In this document: positions 46,749 through 58,925 of the stretch, piece after piece | Layout: every line of letters starts with the position of its first letter | Numbering within the stretch: the first letter of the stretch is position 1 | Assembly (NCBI GenBank): GCA_037577475.1 | Contig: CM075192.1 | Span: forward strand, 7,266,408 to 7,330,407 | Origin: Chaunax sp. Z400 | Taxonomy: Eukaryota > Chordata > Actinopteri > Lophiiformes > Chaunacidae | Length of the DNA: 64,000 nt | Reading direction: 5' to 3' | Position numbers and translations under genes: made by a program | Notes under the pieces: generated by a model | Database searches by the model: none | What the model saw: only the letters and a program-made list of their open reading frames with translations | Told to the model about the DNA's origin: nothing

Positions 46749-48413
46749 CTGAAACATAGAGTCATACAGCTCACAACAACAAACCGGAACCGCCATTGCT
46801 TTTAAAGGAGCACATTTGACCTACACTGGCAGAGATTTCCTCTTCCCACACAGAGCAGGAGCTGAAACGTTTGTTTTGAAAGCCTGTAATTTATAAGCAT
46901 AAGGTGAATTAATGATTCTGGTATTGATCATTTGTATTGATTGATTGCCATAATTCTAACTTGTTGACCCTGCATAGTTGTGTGAGTTCGGTTTGGAGTC
47001 ATTCATAAATTAATTTGTTGTGTTTGGATCAGAAGGTCAGGGCATCATGTTCCTCGCGTTTGAACAAAAACAGAAATCCAGATGTTTGTAGCTCATTGAG
47101 TAATTGTTGGACCATATTCCACTATTCCCGTTTTGGACTTTTCACTAATGTGTTTTTTTTTTTTTTTTTACATGACTTCAGACAAAACATAACAAATTGG
47201 CAAGGCCTGACACAACTAAACATGCTTGAAAGTAGGCCTGTATGTGGAGAAAGAGAAGTGGATAAATGAGCCGATTGCTGCAGGCATGAGAGACAGTGGG
47301 CTGTTCTGTTCTGTGTGTCTGCCTCCCCCTCCTGAGATAAGACTGGGGAAGTCTTTGTTTAAATCAGGCACCACTATCACTGACACGCTCAGCTGCCAAA
47401 AGTCAATCCCCTGATCTGGCAGCATGACAGCTATAATGATTGAGATCAAGTTTTAATGTCAAACATCATCAGTATCTTGAGTTCACCGTATGACTCTGTC
47501 TATTTCCTGGCTCTACAGCCTGCAGCGGAGTCTCTTTACCGTCTCTCCAAACACAATCAGCTACATGGGAACAGCTAATCGCTGACTACGCAGATAGTTA
47601 TATCTCAAACACTTAACCGCAGGGTGCTGCTGACCCTCATACGTTTTGGGTCAAGCTGTCACTTTCCATGTGGCCCTGTCACACAGATAGATGGAACTTG
47701 GTTCCGTGATAGTCAGCCCTTCACAACAATGGATAGCTGTTCACGTTTTCTCTAGGTCAGGATCAAACAAGCTTCAGAGAAGTGTAACGCACCCTCAGGC
47801 GGCCATGTTTGGAGATCCTCAGCAGCTGGTTTTCTGTCACACGTGGCTGTCAAATAAATAGTTGAAAAGACGATGTGGATTTCTGTGCTGTTCCTGAATG
47901 AAAAGATTATTTCACCACTGGAGCATCTGATGCGTCAGTTCAGTGTTTAGATTACATCAGCGTGTTTGGAACCGCAGCATCTGTTCAGCTTCTCTCTGCA
48001 TGCAGACACTAAATGAACCAATCGAGGATAATGATGACAATATGGGAAATCAACTGGAACCTTTCACATTTACTTGCAATCACTTGAAAGGTTCTTGAGC
48101 CTTTTTAACACTGCTCATTCCATGGGAAATATCTGGCTCGTTAGTTACTGATTCTTCAGAGATGTTCACCAGGTAAATGATACTGATGAGGGCAGTGAGA
48201 CTCAACCACAAAGGACAGCTGCAGGGCCCGAAACAAAACAATTAGTTAAAAGATGCTCAAATCTAAGTGTTTCAGAGTTGATGAACTGCACATTCTGATC
48301 ATAATCCTATGTGTTCATCACTACAAACAACCATTTTCACATTATGCACAGTCTTTTAATCCACTAGCAGTATAATAGTAGTGATTGGAACAACTTTTAG
48401 CATTTTTTTTTAT
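46749..48413. other. Region upstream of the first identified smtnl2 exon
   Basis: No exon supported by splice sites plus homology was seen. A poly-T run lies at about 47151-47169. Confidence 0.5.
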
Positions 48414-48774
48414 ACCTCTGCCAAGGAGGATATGTTTTCTATGTCTGTTGGTGTATTTGTTAGCAGGGTTACGCCAAAACCGCGGAATGGATTTCCACAA
48501 AACTTGTTGGACGGATGAGTCATAGGCCAAGAAAGAAGCCATTACATTTTGCTGCAAATCTGGACACGGGATGGATCCAGAAATTCGTTTTTTAAAACTT
48601 TCCTTAACATTGCGAAGACAATTTCACAAATCCTGATATAAAAAAATCACACGTAGTTGTGGTGTTGATATGTATGGGTGTGTTCAGTGTGGTGGAAATA
48701 CAGATAATAATCTAGAAATGCTGCTGTATGGTAAAAGCTCTACCTTGGTGGAGGGATGTGCTCTAGTTGAGTAT
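48414..48774 (+). repeat. Dispersed teleost repeat ('CCTCTGCCAAGGAGG' type)
   Basis: Starts ACCTCTGCCAAGGAGG, includes 'TTAGCAGGGTTACGCCAAAACC' and 'GATTTCCACAAAACTTG', and ends 'CTTGGTGGAGGGATGTGCTCTAGTTGAG'. These are features of a highly repeated fish element. Related copies are at 55276-55651 and 61549-61725, with an inverted fragment at 49501-49596. Confidence 0.7.
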
Positions 48775-48778
48775 ACTG

Positions 48779-48808
48779 TTGTGTGTGTGTGTGTGTGTGG
48801 GGGGGGGG
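48779..48808 (+). repeat. TG microsatellite with G run
   Basis: TG dinucleotides followed by nine or so G residues. Confidence 0.85.
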
Positions 48809-48979
48809 TTGACCTGATGTAAAAATGTAAACAATAAAAATGATTACTTCTATATTATTTTCCCTTTAGTGATATTTAGTTATGCTAATAGTTTTGCTTT
48901 TCGTTGGTTTTATTTAAAATATCTGTCTGATTTCTGCCTCCAATCGAACACAGTGAGGTAAATCAATTTACATTCTGTC

Positions 48980-49072
48980 ATCAATCCACTTTATTTATAG
49001 AGCACATTTAAAAACAACTGAGGTTGATTAAAGTGCTGTACAATCAAATAAAATAAATAAAACGCAATTAAT
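48980..49072 (+). repeat. Retroposon-tail fragment
   Basis: 'CCACTTTATTTATAGAGCACATTTAAAAACAAC...AAAGTGCTGTACAATCAAATAAAATAAATAAAA' resembles the common fish tail with 'TTTATTTATAGAGC' and 'AAAGTGCTGTAC' phrases. Confidence 0.55.
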
Positions 49073-49500
49073 AAAAGATTTTTATTTTCATGTAACATCC
49101 TGGTTAGGTTTGTTAATCCACAGTCCTCACTTTGAACATTTTACATGGGCTCTACTCTTATTTAAACAACAGCTTTCAGAGAACGCATATCTCCATGAAG
49201 GCTGAGCATTCCCCCCAAACTGTCCATTCTCCCCACAAGTTGCATTCCTATTTATATGGAACACCTGTATTTAGATTCTTTCACCACAAAAATATTTGTT
49301 TTGTCGTTTGTAAAACAGCTGTTCCATTAAAGCCAGCTTGCTCCGCCAGGTGGATTCTTCCTGAAATGTATTCACTTATTCCCATCACCGATGCCCATCT
49401 CTGATAAATGTTTCATGCATTTCTGTTAATAACTTTTTAAGCTAAATGATGCCCTCTGTGTTCTCGCAATGTTAAAGAAAGTGAAAAAAAATGAAATATA

Positions 49501-49596
49501 AACCCTCCCACAAAGTTTCATCAAGTAGTTTTAGTGTAATCCTGCTAACAGACAGACGAACCAAACTGATCACTTAACCTCCTTCGCGGAGGTAAA
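49501..49596 (-). repeat. Inverted fragment of the 'CCTCCGCCAAGGAGG' repeat
   Basis: On the minus strand it reads TTACCTCCGCGAAGGAGG, then CTGTTAGCAGGATTACACTA and TGAAACTTTGTGGGAGGG. This is the left end of the repeat family at 48414, in opposite orientation. Confidence 0.65.
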
Positions 49597-49877
49597 AACT
49601 CTCCACTGTCTTTGGTTGGAGGCACAAACGATACCTCCAAACCTTAACATAAAGAATAAAACCAACAATATCTACATGAGCAAAAGGATAAAGTCTCTCG
49701 AGACCTAAACCCACCACAGTATCCCCTCTGAGCTCACACTTTTAGAAAGAACCATATGCTGTTCTTTGTGCTCACTTGAGGACAGAGCTGGGAATGAGAA
49801 AATGTGTGTATTTTTGGCTGAGCTCACCATATAGGAATGTTAGTGTGTGTGTTAAAATAAGGCAAGAAGAGTGTGTA

Positions 49878-49919
49878 TGTGTGTGTGTGTGTGGGGTGTG
49901 TGTGTGTGTGTGTGTGTGT
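49878..49919 (+). repeat. TG microsatellite
   Basis: Two TG runs separated by GGGG. Confidence 0.9.
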
Positions 49920-51334
49920 CATTTCATAAAGAGTAGGGGGTGACACACCTGGGATGGAGAAGTATATGAAAAGGCATGGAAGGTAGAGAGGAGCAGTTGT
50001 ATCTTGTATGCTGGGAAATGAGGTGATGGGCAGGGGGTAGTGAGGGTAGAAGCAGCTGGCTATCCAGCAGGAGGGGGACAAACTGCAGAATGTATGCTTT
50101 GGGGAAGGGGCTTTTCCTGGCTTAAGTTCTCACATCATCAGACGTCCACAGAGGGGTCAGAGGGGGAAACATGATAGCAGAGCTGCTGAGGCTCCTGGTA
50201 TCTCGAGGTCTTTCTTGCTGGCAGAACACACTGCCACTGATACTTAACATGGCACAGTACTGACACATGCATGCACAAACACCAGAGCCTCATTAGCACA
50301 CACACATACATCATGTCGTGTCTGCTAGACTTAATCTGATGAGCTTATTTGACATTTTGAGGACCGTCACCTTAGATCAAAATAGAGATGTGAACTAGAT
50401 AGTGTCTCCAAGGCTGCATTCAAATCAGTTTCACTCCTTGAAGTCATGTTGAACTCCCACAGAACTTTGAACTGTTTCCTAGTCTTGACCAAAGTTCAAA
50501 TATTACATTTCTTCATCCCTGCTTTATCATTGGAAACACTTTTGTTCCTGCCTGCTTGTGTTTTAAATGTGTGTTTGTGAGACCATTTCATCACAAGAGT
50601 GAACGGAGAAAGAAAACCTGCATACAGGTAAAAGTGATAGAGACTATCTGCAGTCTTTGGCGTTATTACCGCAAGGCAGGATGCTATCAAATGCTATGTT
50701 TCACCAGAGGTCAATATTCCTGTTAACATCTGCGACATAGCAAATATTTATACACTGAGTGGGTGTGGATGTACAGTATTAGTCTGCACCAGCAATAAAC
50801 CTGTGCAACTGTCCAGCTGCTTCATAGTAACGACTATCTGCATCATTTTGGATCCACATTTAAGGAAAGCCTAAACATCCTTAAGACTGCTGTTAAAAAA
50901 TATATAATTTTCTTAATAAAGGAATTAGTTTGCAATCTTACAAAATTGGACAATATTCTTTAGGTCGATGGCAATAATGTTCATGTTGGTTTCAAAAGAT
51001 AAAAAAAACTAATGTGAGGATATTACATTTTACTTCCAGTTTCTTCTGTGACAAAAGAAACTTAAGTCACTGTAAGAGAAATTCATTGTTTGCTCCAATA
51101 CATTTTGATTCATGGCATTAAAGATATTTCCCAGAGATGTAATGTTCTTGGATCTCTGGAAGTACATTCTAGCACTGTGGCTTTAAGAATAGCAATGCTG
51201 AGTTTGGTCTGGAGTTATCTTGGCAAAATGTTGGATTGACTGCAATGAAGTTTGATTCAGACATTAATGTTCACCACTAGATATGTTGTTAGAAATTTTG
51301 ACTTTTCACCATGATCAGAATAAGATTTATAATA
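49920..51334. other. Non-coding stretch
   Basis: No gene or recognised repeat was seen. Short open frames lack coding character. Confidence 0.45.
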
Positions 51335-51856
51335 AAAAGAACAGTTCAAACAAAACTGAAAATCCTATCATTATCTACTCAGCCCCATGTGGATGGATAG
51401 TCGGGTGAGGATCCTCAGACCGCAAAACATTTCTGGAACTTCAAAACAAAACAGCGTTGCAGCATTCTCTCCTAAACAGCTGAAGAAGATGAGGACTCCC
51501 TTTATAACATAAGAAAACTACATTTCCAGAAACCCCTAGGATCTCAAATAGGTTTAATAAAAAGTCTTTTGCATGTTCTTTTTAAATGATGAATTCTTCC
51601 CTGTAGCCTCTTCACTGAAAGCATCAGTGTGCACCCCGTCAAAGGAAAGTGAACGGGTGTGTAGACTATGCTATGTGTGTGTAGTGTGTGTGTACATGCA
51701 CCAATAGATAAAAACATGAGAGAGTGAGCTCTGCTCATGCACAGTTATCTGTAAATCACTGAAAATGTAACGTTAGATGAGATATTCAGAAACTTCACCT
51801 GACCTTTGGCGGTGAGTAGATAATGAATCTTTATTTTTGAGTGAACTGTTCCTTTA
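51335..51856 (+). mobile_element. MITE-like element with about 45-bp inverted ends
   Basis: The left end AAAGAACAGTTCAAACAAAA...CATTATCTACTCA is the imperfect inverse of the right end TGAGTAGATAATGAATC...GTGAACTGTTCCTTTA. Internal phrases 'AACAGCGTTGCAGCATTCTC' and 'CTAAACAGCTGAAG' recur in the copies at 38505 and 39664. No transposase is present, so it is non-autonomous. Confidence 0.65.
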
Positions 51857-53149
51857 CTGAATGAAGTCCTTCCTCTCAGCCTCAGTTATACTTTGTGTTT
51901 AATGCTAATTAGTGAATGTTAGCATTCTAAAGCACTAGGTTTTAAGTGTCAATGAAAAAAATTATCAGTTGTACTTTTCTGCCATAACAGTCCCAAAAAC
52001 TGCATCTGAGTCAAAGCCTGGATGTAAACTAGGAACCTCATTCTGTAGACTTCTAGCAGCTTCACTCAGTAGTGCACAACACGTCACGTTTCTCTTTACT
52101 GGCAAACATGTGTATTAGAGTGTTTACAGCTGAATGATAAGCGGCCACAAGTAGCATAAAGTCAGGATGACACCAAAATAGACCACGCTCAGCTGTGTCA
52201 GGAACACTTGTTAGACACACAGGAGGTGAACTTACGTTAACACATCTTCATCCCAATTTGTGCCTGCTTTCTAAAAAGCAAATCAGACAAAGTTAAAGCT
52301 TGACATGGATTGAGCAGCTGTTTAATCTGGGCTGCTATTAGCAGCTGCCACCCTCTCATTCCACTACATAGAAAAGGAGCATCCCATGAACCTGGACACA
52401 TGCAAACCCTCTGTTATAACAGTCTCATAACGGAGTGTGGAAGTATAAGCTGACGAAAGCTTCCTCCTCTTCCTTAAGGGAACACCAAATCCTTTACTCC
52501 CTGTGAGTGCATCATTGCATCATGACTGGAGATGGATAAAATGTGCAGACAAAACAAGTGAAACTGTGTATGAGAGCAGAGACAGAGAGGATGAAAGGAT
52601 GAAAAGAAGGATGAGGAAGGAAAGGGAGGAATTTCATCATTCCATACTCTTAATGTCTTGACTGGGCATCTTACTCTGTCCTTCATGTCACACCGAGGTC
52701 AACCTTGGACAAATGTTTTGTCCTCATTGAGTAACTCTGCTTCATTGCATGCATGACATTCTGGCAATAGTGCCACAGAAATATTCTCCACCAACAGGAA
52801 AAGATGAATCAAATGTATCGTAAACAGCTATTAGCTATTCCATATGATTAAACTGGACAACTGCATCGCCTCACACTCCACACTGAGAGAACGTCTGAAG
52901 CTTTTAGCTGCAGTGTGTCCTGGTTCAGTATTTAGTTCATCATTTCCTGTTTTATTTTGCAGCAGAGTTCTTGTGTCATGTGTTGTGCTTTACGTTTCCT
53001 GTGTTATTTTCTTGTCATTTGTGTTGTCCAGTTGGTCCCCCTGTTTTAGTGCATGTTTTCAGATCATTCCCTCCCTCTGTGCTCATCATGTATTCATATA
53101 TTATCTTAGTTTATTGTTGTTTCTTGTGTCTTCCCCTTTAAGTTTTCCC

Positions 53150-53560
53150 TCTTGATTTTTCCCTCCACTGTGAGTGTCTGATTATGTCCACCTGTCTGTG
53201 ATTGTCTGCTCCTCCCTGTACCTCCTGTTTGTCATTGTCTCAGTGTATTTAGTGTGATTTAGTGTGATTCCTCCTGTTCTTTGTCAGTTTGTCTGTTTTG
53301 CCCTGCTTCACTCCGTGTCTTCTACATGTTCTCCTGTTGTCCTTCATGTATGTTTTCTCCATGTTTTGTTTCTGTTGTGCTTTGGATTTTGCCTTGCCCC
53401 TCCCTGGTGTTGCTGGATTGTTGTGTTTTTTTGTGGCATTTTGCATTTTTTTCTTCTGTTCATTGGATTTAGTGTTTTTCCTGTTTTTGACCTGTTTGCT
53501 GTTTTGGTTGGTATTTAGTATTAAATCACTGAACTGCTGTACGTTGTCTCTGGCTCTGCA
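53150..53560 (+). repeat. T-rich possible retroposon 3' region
   Basis: Strongly T/C/G-biased 'TTTTGCC...CTGTTTTTGACCTGTTTGCTGTTTTGG...' DNA, typical of the 3' regions of fish non-LTR elements. No coding frame is seen in either orientation. Confidence 0.35.
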
Positions 53561-54171
53561 TTTTAGGCCCTCAACATTTTTGCTGAACATAAGTCAGTTT
53601 TTTGTTTAATGAAAATGTGGCATGGGACTGCCAACTGGTATTATTAATGATTGGTATAGTATTACTTTGTTATACTTTGTCAGGAGATAGCTTCATGTGG
53701 TCTAACAGATCAAATAGCAACATTTATGTTTAATGTTGTGCAATCAATTTAACAAGTGTCTTCATACATTATGTTTCCGCCTGAATCCTGAATGAGAGTT
53801 TAATGTTTCCATACTGAAACTGAAGATAATTACCATTCCTCTTCTGGTGTTAAGTCAGTAGAAGTTTGGACATGGAACGCTAACAAAATGTAAACATGCT
53901 GAATATTCGTAAAAACCACAACACTGGCTGTCTGAAACCTGTCTGTTCAAACAGGTGGTGGTATGAGGGTGCTGGGTGAGCGCCCCGTCCTGTTTAGTCA
54001 GAGGACATTGTTGAGCTGTCAGAGGCATCTTCATCACTGACACTTTAATAAAGACTTCGTAGGGGTGGGGGTGAGGTGTGGATGGGATGACTCGGCTGCG
54101 GGAGGTTGAGTATTTGATAAGGCCATGCTGTAGTCTGCTGGGAATGGGACTGTGTTGCTCTGTACTCCAGC

Positions 54172-54577
54172 CAGTGGCGTCGCCTGGCCCAGGCGTTCGG
54201 GGCTTTAGCCCCAAAGATTTCTTTCTTTAGCCCCGGCCAATTCTCCCTCTTCTCTATGACTTATTATGGAGATGGGAAAATAATATAACAGTACCACTAA
54301 CTGAGCCATATGACACTAAAGAAGCGGGCAGTTTTGTAATTTCCTGTCTTCGTGAAGGCTACAGAGGCAAGACCAATCAGAGAGGAGTTTGCGTGAAATA
54401 ACCATGTCTTATTGGCTGATGGGTATCTGGTACCTGTGACGTGTATCTCTAATGAGTCAGTTTGATTTACTGACGTGAAAATGGATATAAGGAAATATTT
54501 TGTTCGGGCAAAAGAAGAGAATTCTAAAGCGGTTCAAACACCAACCTTTGAGAAACAGCTTGAACCACGTAAACGGG
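54172..54577 (+). mobile_element. 5' end of a hAT-like transposon
   Basis: Begins CAGTGGCGTCGCCTGG, a typical hAT-type terminus. About 310 bp further, ATG at 54481 opens a frame MDIRKYFVRAKEENSKAV, like the N-termini of hAT/ZMYM-type transposases (M-D-I-R-x-F/Y-F). It runs to a possible donor CGGG|GTATAA at 54577. No BED finger, catalytic region or right terminus was found, so it is a 5' fragment or an element whose right end is not recognised. Confidence 0.6.
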
Positions 54578-55275
54578 GTATAAACTGTAAATGTCTGTAT
54601 TATGTGAACATGTAAGCAGATCATTAATTACAGCTAGGGTAATGTTACTTTGCATTACACTGTAGTCAATTAAACTGTTAGCAATTAGCTATGCTGCTAT
54701 TTTGCTTATGCTGCTATTTTCAATCATCAGTATCGATCTTCTGATCTGACTCTCAGCAGGAAAGCAGAACATATTTCCCAACATTTCTTTACAGTCCTGA
54801 TTAATCTACTGTATTTAGTGTTACAACCTTTGCAGTTCTTTTCATTAATGCTTAGCTCTGCAGCTAGCCTCACTTCTTGCTTGTTATAAACTTTTCACCT
54901 GCAGCCTGGATTTTAGCAAGTTGATTCTCACAACATGAATACGGACTACCTGGGGGGTGTATCTGTTCATCAGGGTCTTATGTTTTTTTTTTTTTAATGA
55001 AGATTTGACTGGGGTGACACAGGATTGGGTAACCAAAAGTTCTTCTTTCACCCTTCCATCTCATAAGCTGTTTACATCTCCCTCTCTCTCTCTCTCTGTA
55101 AGGGTGACATTTGAGCTTCACTGGGCCTTTGGGTGCTGGAGGAATGGAACACTAGAACAATGGAGGGAGGCTGGCGGCCTTCCAATGAGTGCCAGTATGT
55201 GTGTGAGAGAGTGTGCGTTTGAGTGTCACACAAAGATACACTGACCATCAAGGCTGCCTAACCTTAGTATAAATT

Positions 55276-55651
55276 ACCTCCGCCAAGGTGGTTGTGTTTT
55301 CATCTCTGTCTGTTAGCAGGAATGCGCAAAAACCAATTAAATGATCTCCACAAAATTTGGTGGAAGGATGGGGCATGGGCCACGAGAGAACCCATGAAAT
55401 ATTGGTCTGGATTTGGATAGAGGGGCAGATCCTGGATATTTTTTATAACTTTCCTTAACATTGGGAAATTGACATCTAAACATTTTACTCTAAATTCTCA
55501 GGAAATACTCAAAATTGTGATTTAAAAAAAACATATTTATGGTGGTGCAGATCCAGATGATGATCTAGATCTTCTGCATCAAAATACATCTTTGTAGGGG
55601 TGCTTGTGTAGGATTGTTCAACCTTTGCAGAGGAATGAGTGTCATTCTAGT
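55276..55651 (+). repeat. Dispersed teleost repeat, fuller copy
   Basis: ACCTCCGCCAAGGTGG...GTTAGCAGGAATGCGCAAAAACC...TTTGGTGGAAGGATGGGGCATGGGCCACG...GGATCTAGATC-like region...GAGGAATGAGTG. The best-preserved copy of the family at 48414. Confidence 0.7.
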
Positions 55652-56923
55652 TTGCAAAACAAATGCACGAACACAAAGACGCTGAAACCTTTGTGCTGTT
55701 AGCAGTAACATGGCTGAATAAGTGAGATGCCTGGACAGGCTTACAATATGCTAACGTACCACCAAGAATTATTACAACGCTAGACTGGCATCCATCACAT
55801 CTACTGAATGACAGTAACAGACTATTGACTTTGCATTTTACAATAGGGCCAAAGGGACACAGCAGCAGTGCAATCAAACATATGAGACAAGATGCTGTGG
55901 TGTACACAGCTGTGTTCAGCTACTGTAAAGACGGCAGAGTTCCTCTCAGCTATCATAGGAAACAGTTAGTGACAGGGGATTCCTACTCTGTAATTTCCTC
56001 CATCGATGGAGAAATCTTCTTCAAGAAAAGGAGAGGCACAGTCAAACCACCTGTTTTTTCAAATACATTCACTGAGCCTGCAAATTTTCTGCTGGAGAAA
56101 TCGTACAGGATACCACTTTGGGCTGAGGGTGGAAAATATGCACAGCCTTTGAACTGAGAGTATATAAAAACCTAATTGCAGGTGAGAGCCACTGTACAAG
56201 GAGACGTTTTCTTCATAAACACAGTAGCACTGAATGCAAAGTACAGTCTCAGCCACTGACAGGATTTCACAGGGTTTCAGCTGCAAACTGCATTCATTTG
56301 CACTTTGGTGATTCTTTTGAGCTTTGTAACAATTTGTCTCCATCATAAAATCTTACTTTTTGTTTATGGTGGGAGCAGTTTTGACTTCACTGCTGGCAGA
56401 GACAGTGGTCGTGATGTCAGTCGGTCGGCCTCTTTTTGTCTAGAGCATCAGCAGTTATTGAGCAAATTCATGCAACATTAAAGACGTAGCAGTGACAACG
56501 GATGGCCCTTGTGTTGCCTCACGTCACCGTGACTGGCCAAAAAGTTGCACTTCAGCACATCACAAAGACTCCAGTCGATAGCAAACTAGCATGTATGTTT
56601 TATTTTCTCTCAAGCAGCAGGTGTCAGTAGTTTGTAGATACACTGCAGCAGCCATTTTCACACCATTCTGGCTGGTCTTCAGTTTGCTTTATTCCACATG
56701 ATGTCATTGTGAAGAGATTTATTCAATGGAATGATTGATGAATAATGAGAGGAGCCTTCTGTGTCCTCTTGACTGTAGTCTTTTGCTTGCCTTCCTCACA
56801 TCCATTTCTCCTCTTTTGCACTGATTTGTATTTAGCTGTAGAACCGATCAGAGTGATTTCTCTTACTGATGGTCTCCACCCCTCATTCATCATGCTCAGT
56901 CGACAGAAAAGCCATCAACAAGA

Positions 56924-57150
56924 GCCACATAGTGCCAATGGTGGGGGACAAACAGCAGAAACAAGGGCCACATAGTGCCAATGGTGGGGGACAAACAGCA
57001 GAAACAAGGGCCACATAGTGCCAATGGTGGGGGACAAACAGCAGAAACAAGGGCCACATAGTGCCAGTGATGGGGGACAAACAGCAGAAACAAAGGCCAC
57101 ATAGTGCCAGTGATGGGGGACAAACAGCAGAAACAAAGGCCACAGACACT
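56924..57150 (+). repeat. 43-bp minisatellite, about five copies
   Basis: Units start with GCCACATAGTGCCA at 56924, 56967, 57010, 57053 and 57096, with a partial unit at 57139. The last units share AGTGATGGGGG in place of AATGGTGGGGG. Frames open across it are by-products of a 43-bp period lacking stops. Confidence 0.95.
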
Positions 57151-57793
57151 GACAGATGGCCTGACATTGGCCAATGGCTGACTATGTCAGGTTCCTTCAG
57201 TTCAATATCTTTCATCTCCTGCAAATATGTGTAATCTAATGTTGTATTTGGGGACTGGTTATTCTTTGACAGCTCAAAAAACACACCTATCAATGTTTTG
57301 TCACCTTAATACTTCATGACCTTTGTTCATTTTATGAGAATTGCTGATAAATGTGACGTTGGACTGATGGTATGTTGCAGAAGTCCACTACAGTAAATGA
57401 CCCAGTATTTCTATTCAGGTCCTCAGCTATAAAACATGCGTAGATACAAAGATACAATATGTTTTTATATGACTCTACCTCTTCACGCAGAAGTCTAATT
57501 GACCCTAAACATATATAACATATCCTCCTGTACTTCTTGTCTGTGACTGACTTTCTAGGAAAGAAAATAGTAGCTGCTCTCACTCTCCCTTTATGTGTCT
57601 GTTTTTGGTTAAGTCACTGTTAAGTATTTGGAAGAATGGAGGAGGAAGACCAGCATGGTTTCAATCTCTTCCAAACCACAAATCTATGAGAAATTGGTCC
57701 TTCTAGCCATGGGGAAAACATTATTTTTCACTCTAACGCTTAATCCTCAGTAATGTCTTGCTCCAACATACTTCAGCAATAGAGACTGCCCAC

Positions 57794-57848
57794 CTGTTCC
57801 CTGTCCACCTCCATAAACTCGTCACACCCTCCTCCTCTGTTCCTGGCA
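57794..57848 (-). CDS. Very tentative upstream exon
   Basis: On the minus strand a pyrimidine-rich acceptor (CCCCCTCTGCCTCAG) precedes a 55-nt open stretch. It ends GAACAG with a GTGGGC donor in phase 0, compatible with the smtnl2 exon at 46748. The peptide would end CDEFMEVDREQ. There is no homology I can cite and the intron would be 11 kb. Chance is a real alternative. Confidence 0.2.
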
Positions 57849-58925
57849 CTGAGGCAGAGGGGGACAAGCTGAGGGAGTCTGACGTGACCTCGGATATGTG
57901 AGAGGTCAGAATACACAGACAGTCTGTATAATGTCTCACTTTACTCCCACTATACAGGACATAGTGCTATAATATTGGTATTTATCAGACTAGTCTGGTT
58001 GCATCAGACTTGATGATATGTGATAGATATGATGTCACTTAATTGATTAACATTAGAGTAGTATCTGGAGGGATAGAAATGAACCACGTTGGTTCAGACT
58101 AAAATATCTCAACATATATCAGATGGATTGCCATTAATTATTTGCTCAGGCTTTGGTGATCTCTGGATGTTGGTGATGTTTTTTGTTCCTTTTGGGCCAC
58201 CATGAAGTTGATTACTGTGAAAAGTAGTGCTTTCATGTCCCACTCAGGGTGAATTGTAATGATTTTGTTGAGACCTTATCTTTTCATTTATTGCCATCAT
58301 CAGGTCAAAATGTTAATTTCTCCAATATTTTGGTTTATGTCCAAATATTTGCAAAACTAAGGACATTTCATCAGTCTCAGTTGTACTTAGTGCTAGTGCT
58401 AATTAACACATTATCCTTGTGAGCATGCTCACACTAGCATTTAGCTCTTTGCCCAATTATAGCCTCACAGAGCTGCTCACACTGGTGTAGACTAGTCTTG
58501 TGTTCTTCATAACTATAATGAAAATCACATTAAGGCTGTAAATAAGGAACATTTAAGTTAATTGAAATGGTCAAATGCACAATATCACCATCTAAATAAT
58601 AATTGTCTAAATAAAGTAGTCTATAGAAACTGGTTACAGTCTCATCAGTACAGAGAAAAATGATGAATTGGGTGCGTTGGTCGGTGTGAGACTGGGTCAC
58701 AGCCACACATCTGCAAAATGCAATAAAGAGCAGCTGCTGGTGAGTTCTCTGATGAACACAACTTTAACCAGAGAGGAAGAACTACTCTTTGACTGAATCC
58801 TCACAGAATCTGAAAAGTCATGACTCACAGAAATCAAGAATATGATTCAATCATGCTTTTTTTTTCTTCATATCTTGACTCAATATTCCCTCATACTATT
58901 CTGCCAGCTGTGTTCTATCTAAATA

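Noticed and set aside
53249..53609. Several overlapping frames rich in Phe/Cys/Leu
   Set aside because: Translations of a strongly T-biased non-coding stretch, probably a retroposon 3' region.
55825..56157. 110-codon plus-strand open frame
   Set aside because: No recognisable domain, no splice context and no start-codon support; probably chance.
56883..57293. Cys/Pro-rich minus-strand frames (LALCGPCFCCLSP repeats)
   Set aside because: They translate the 43-bp minisatellite; several frames are open only because the unit lacks stops.
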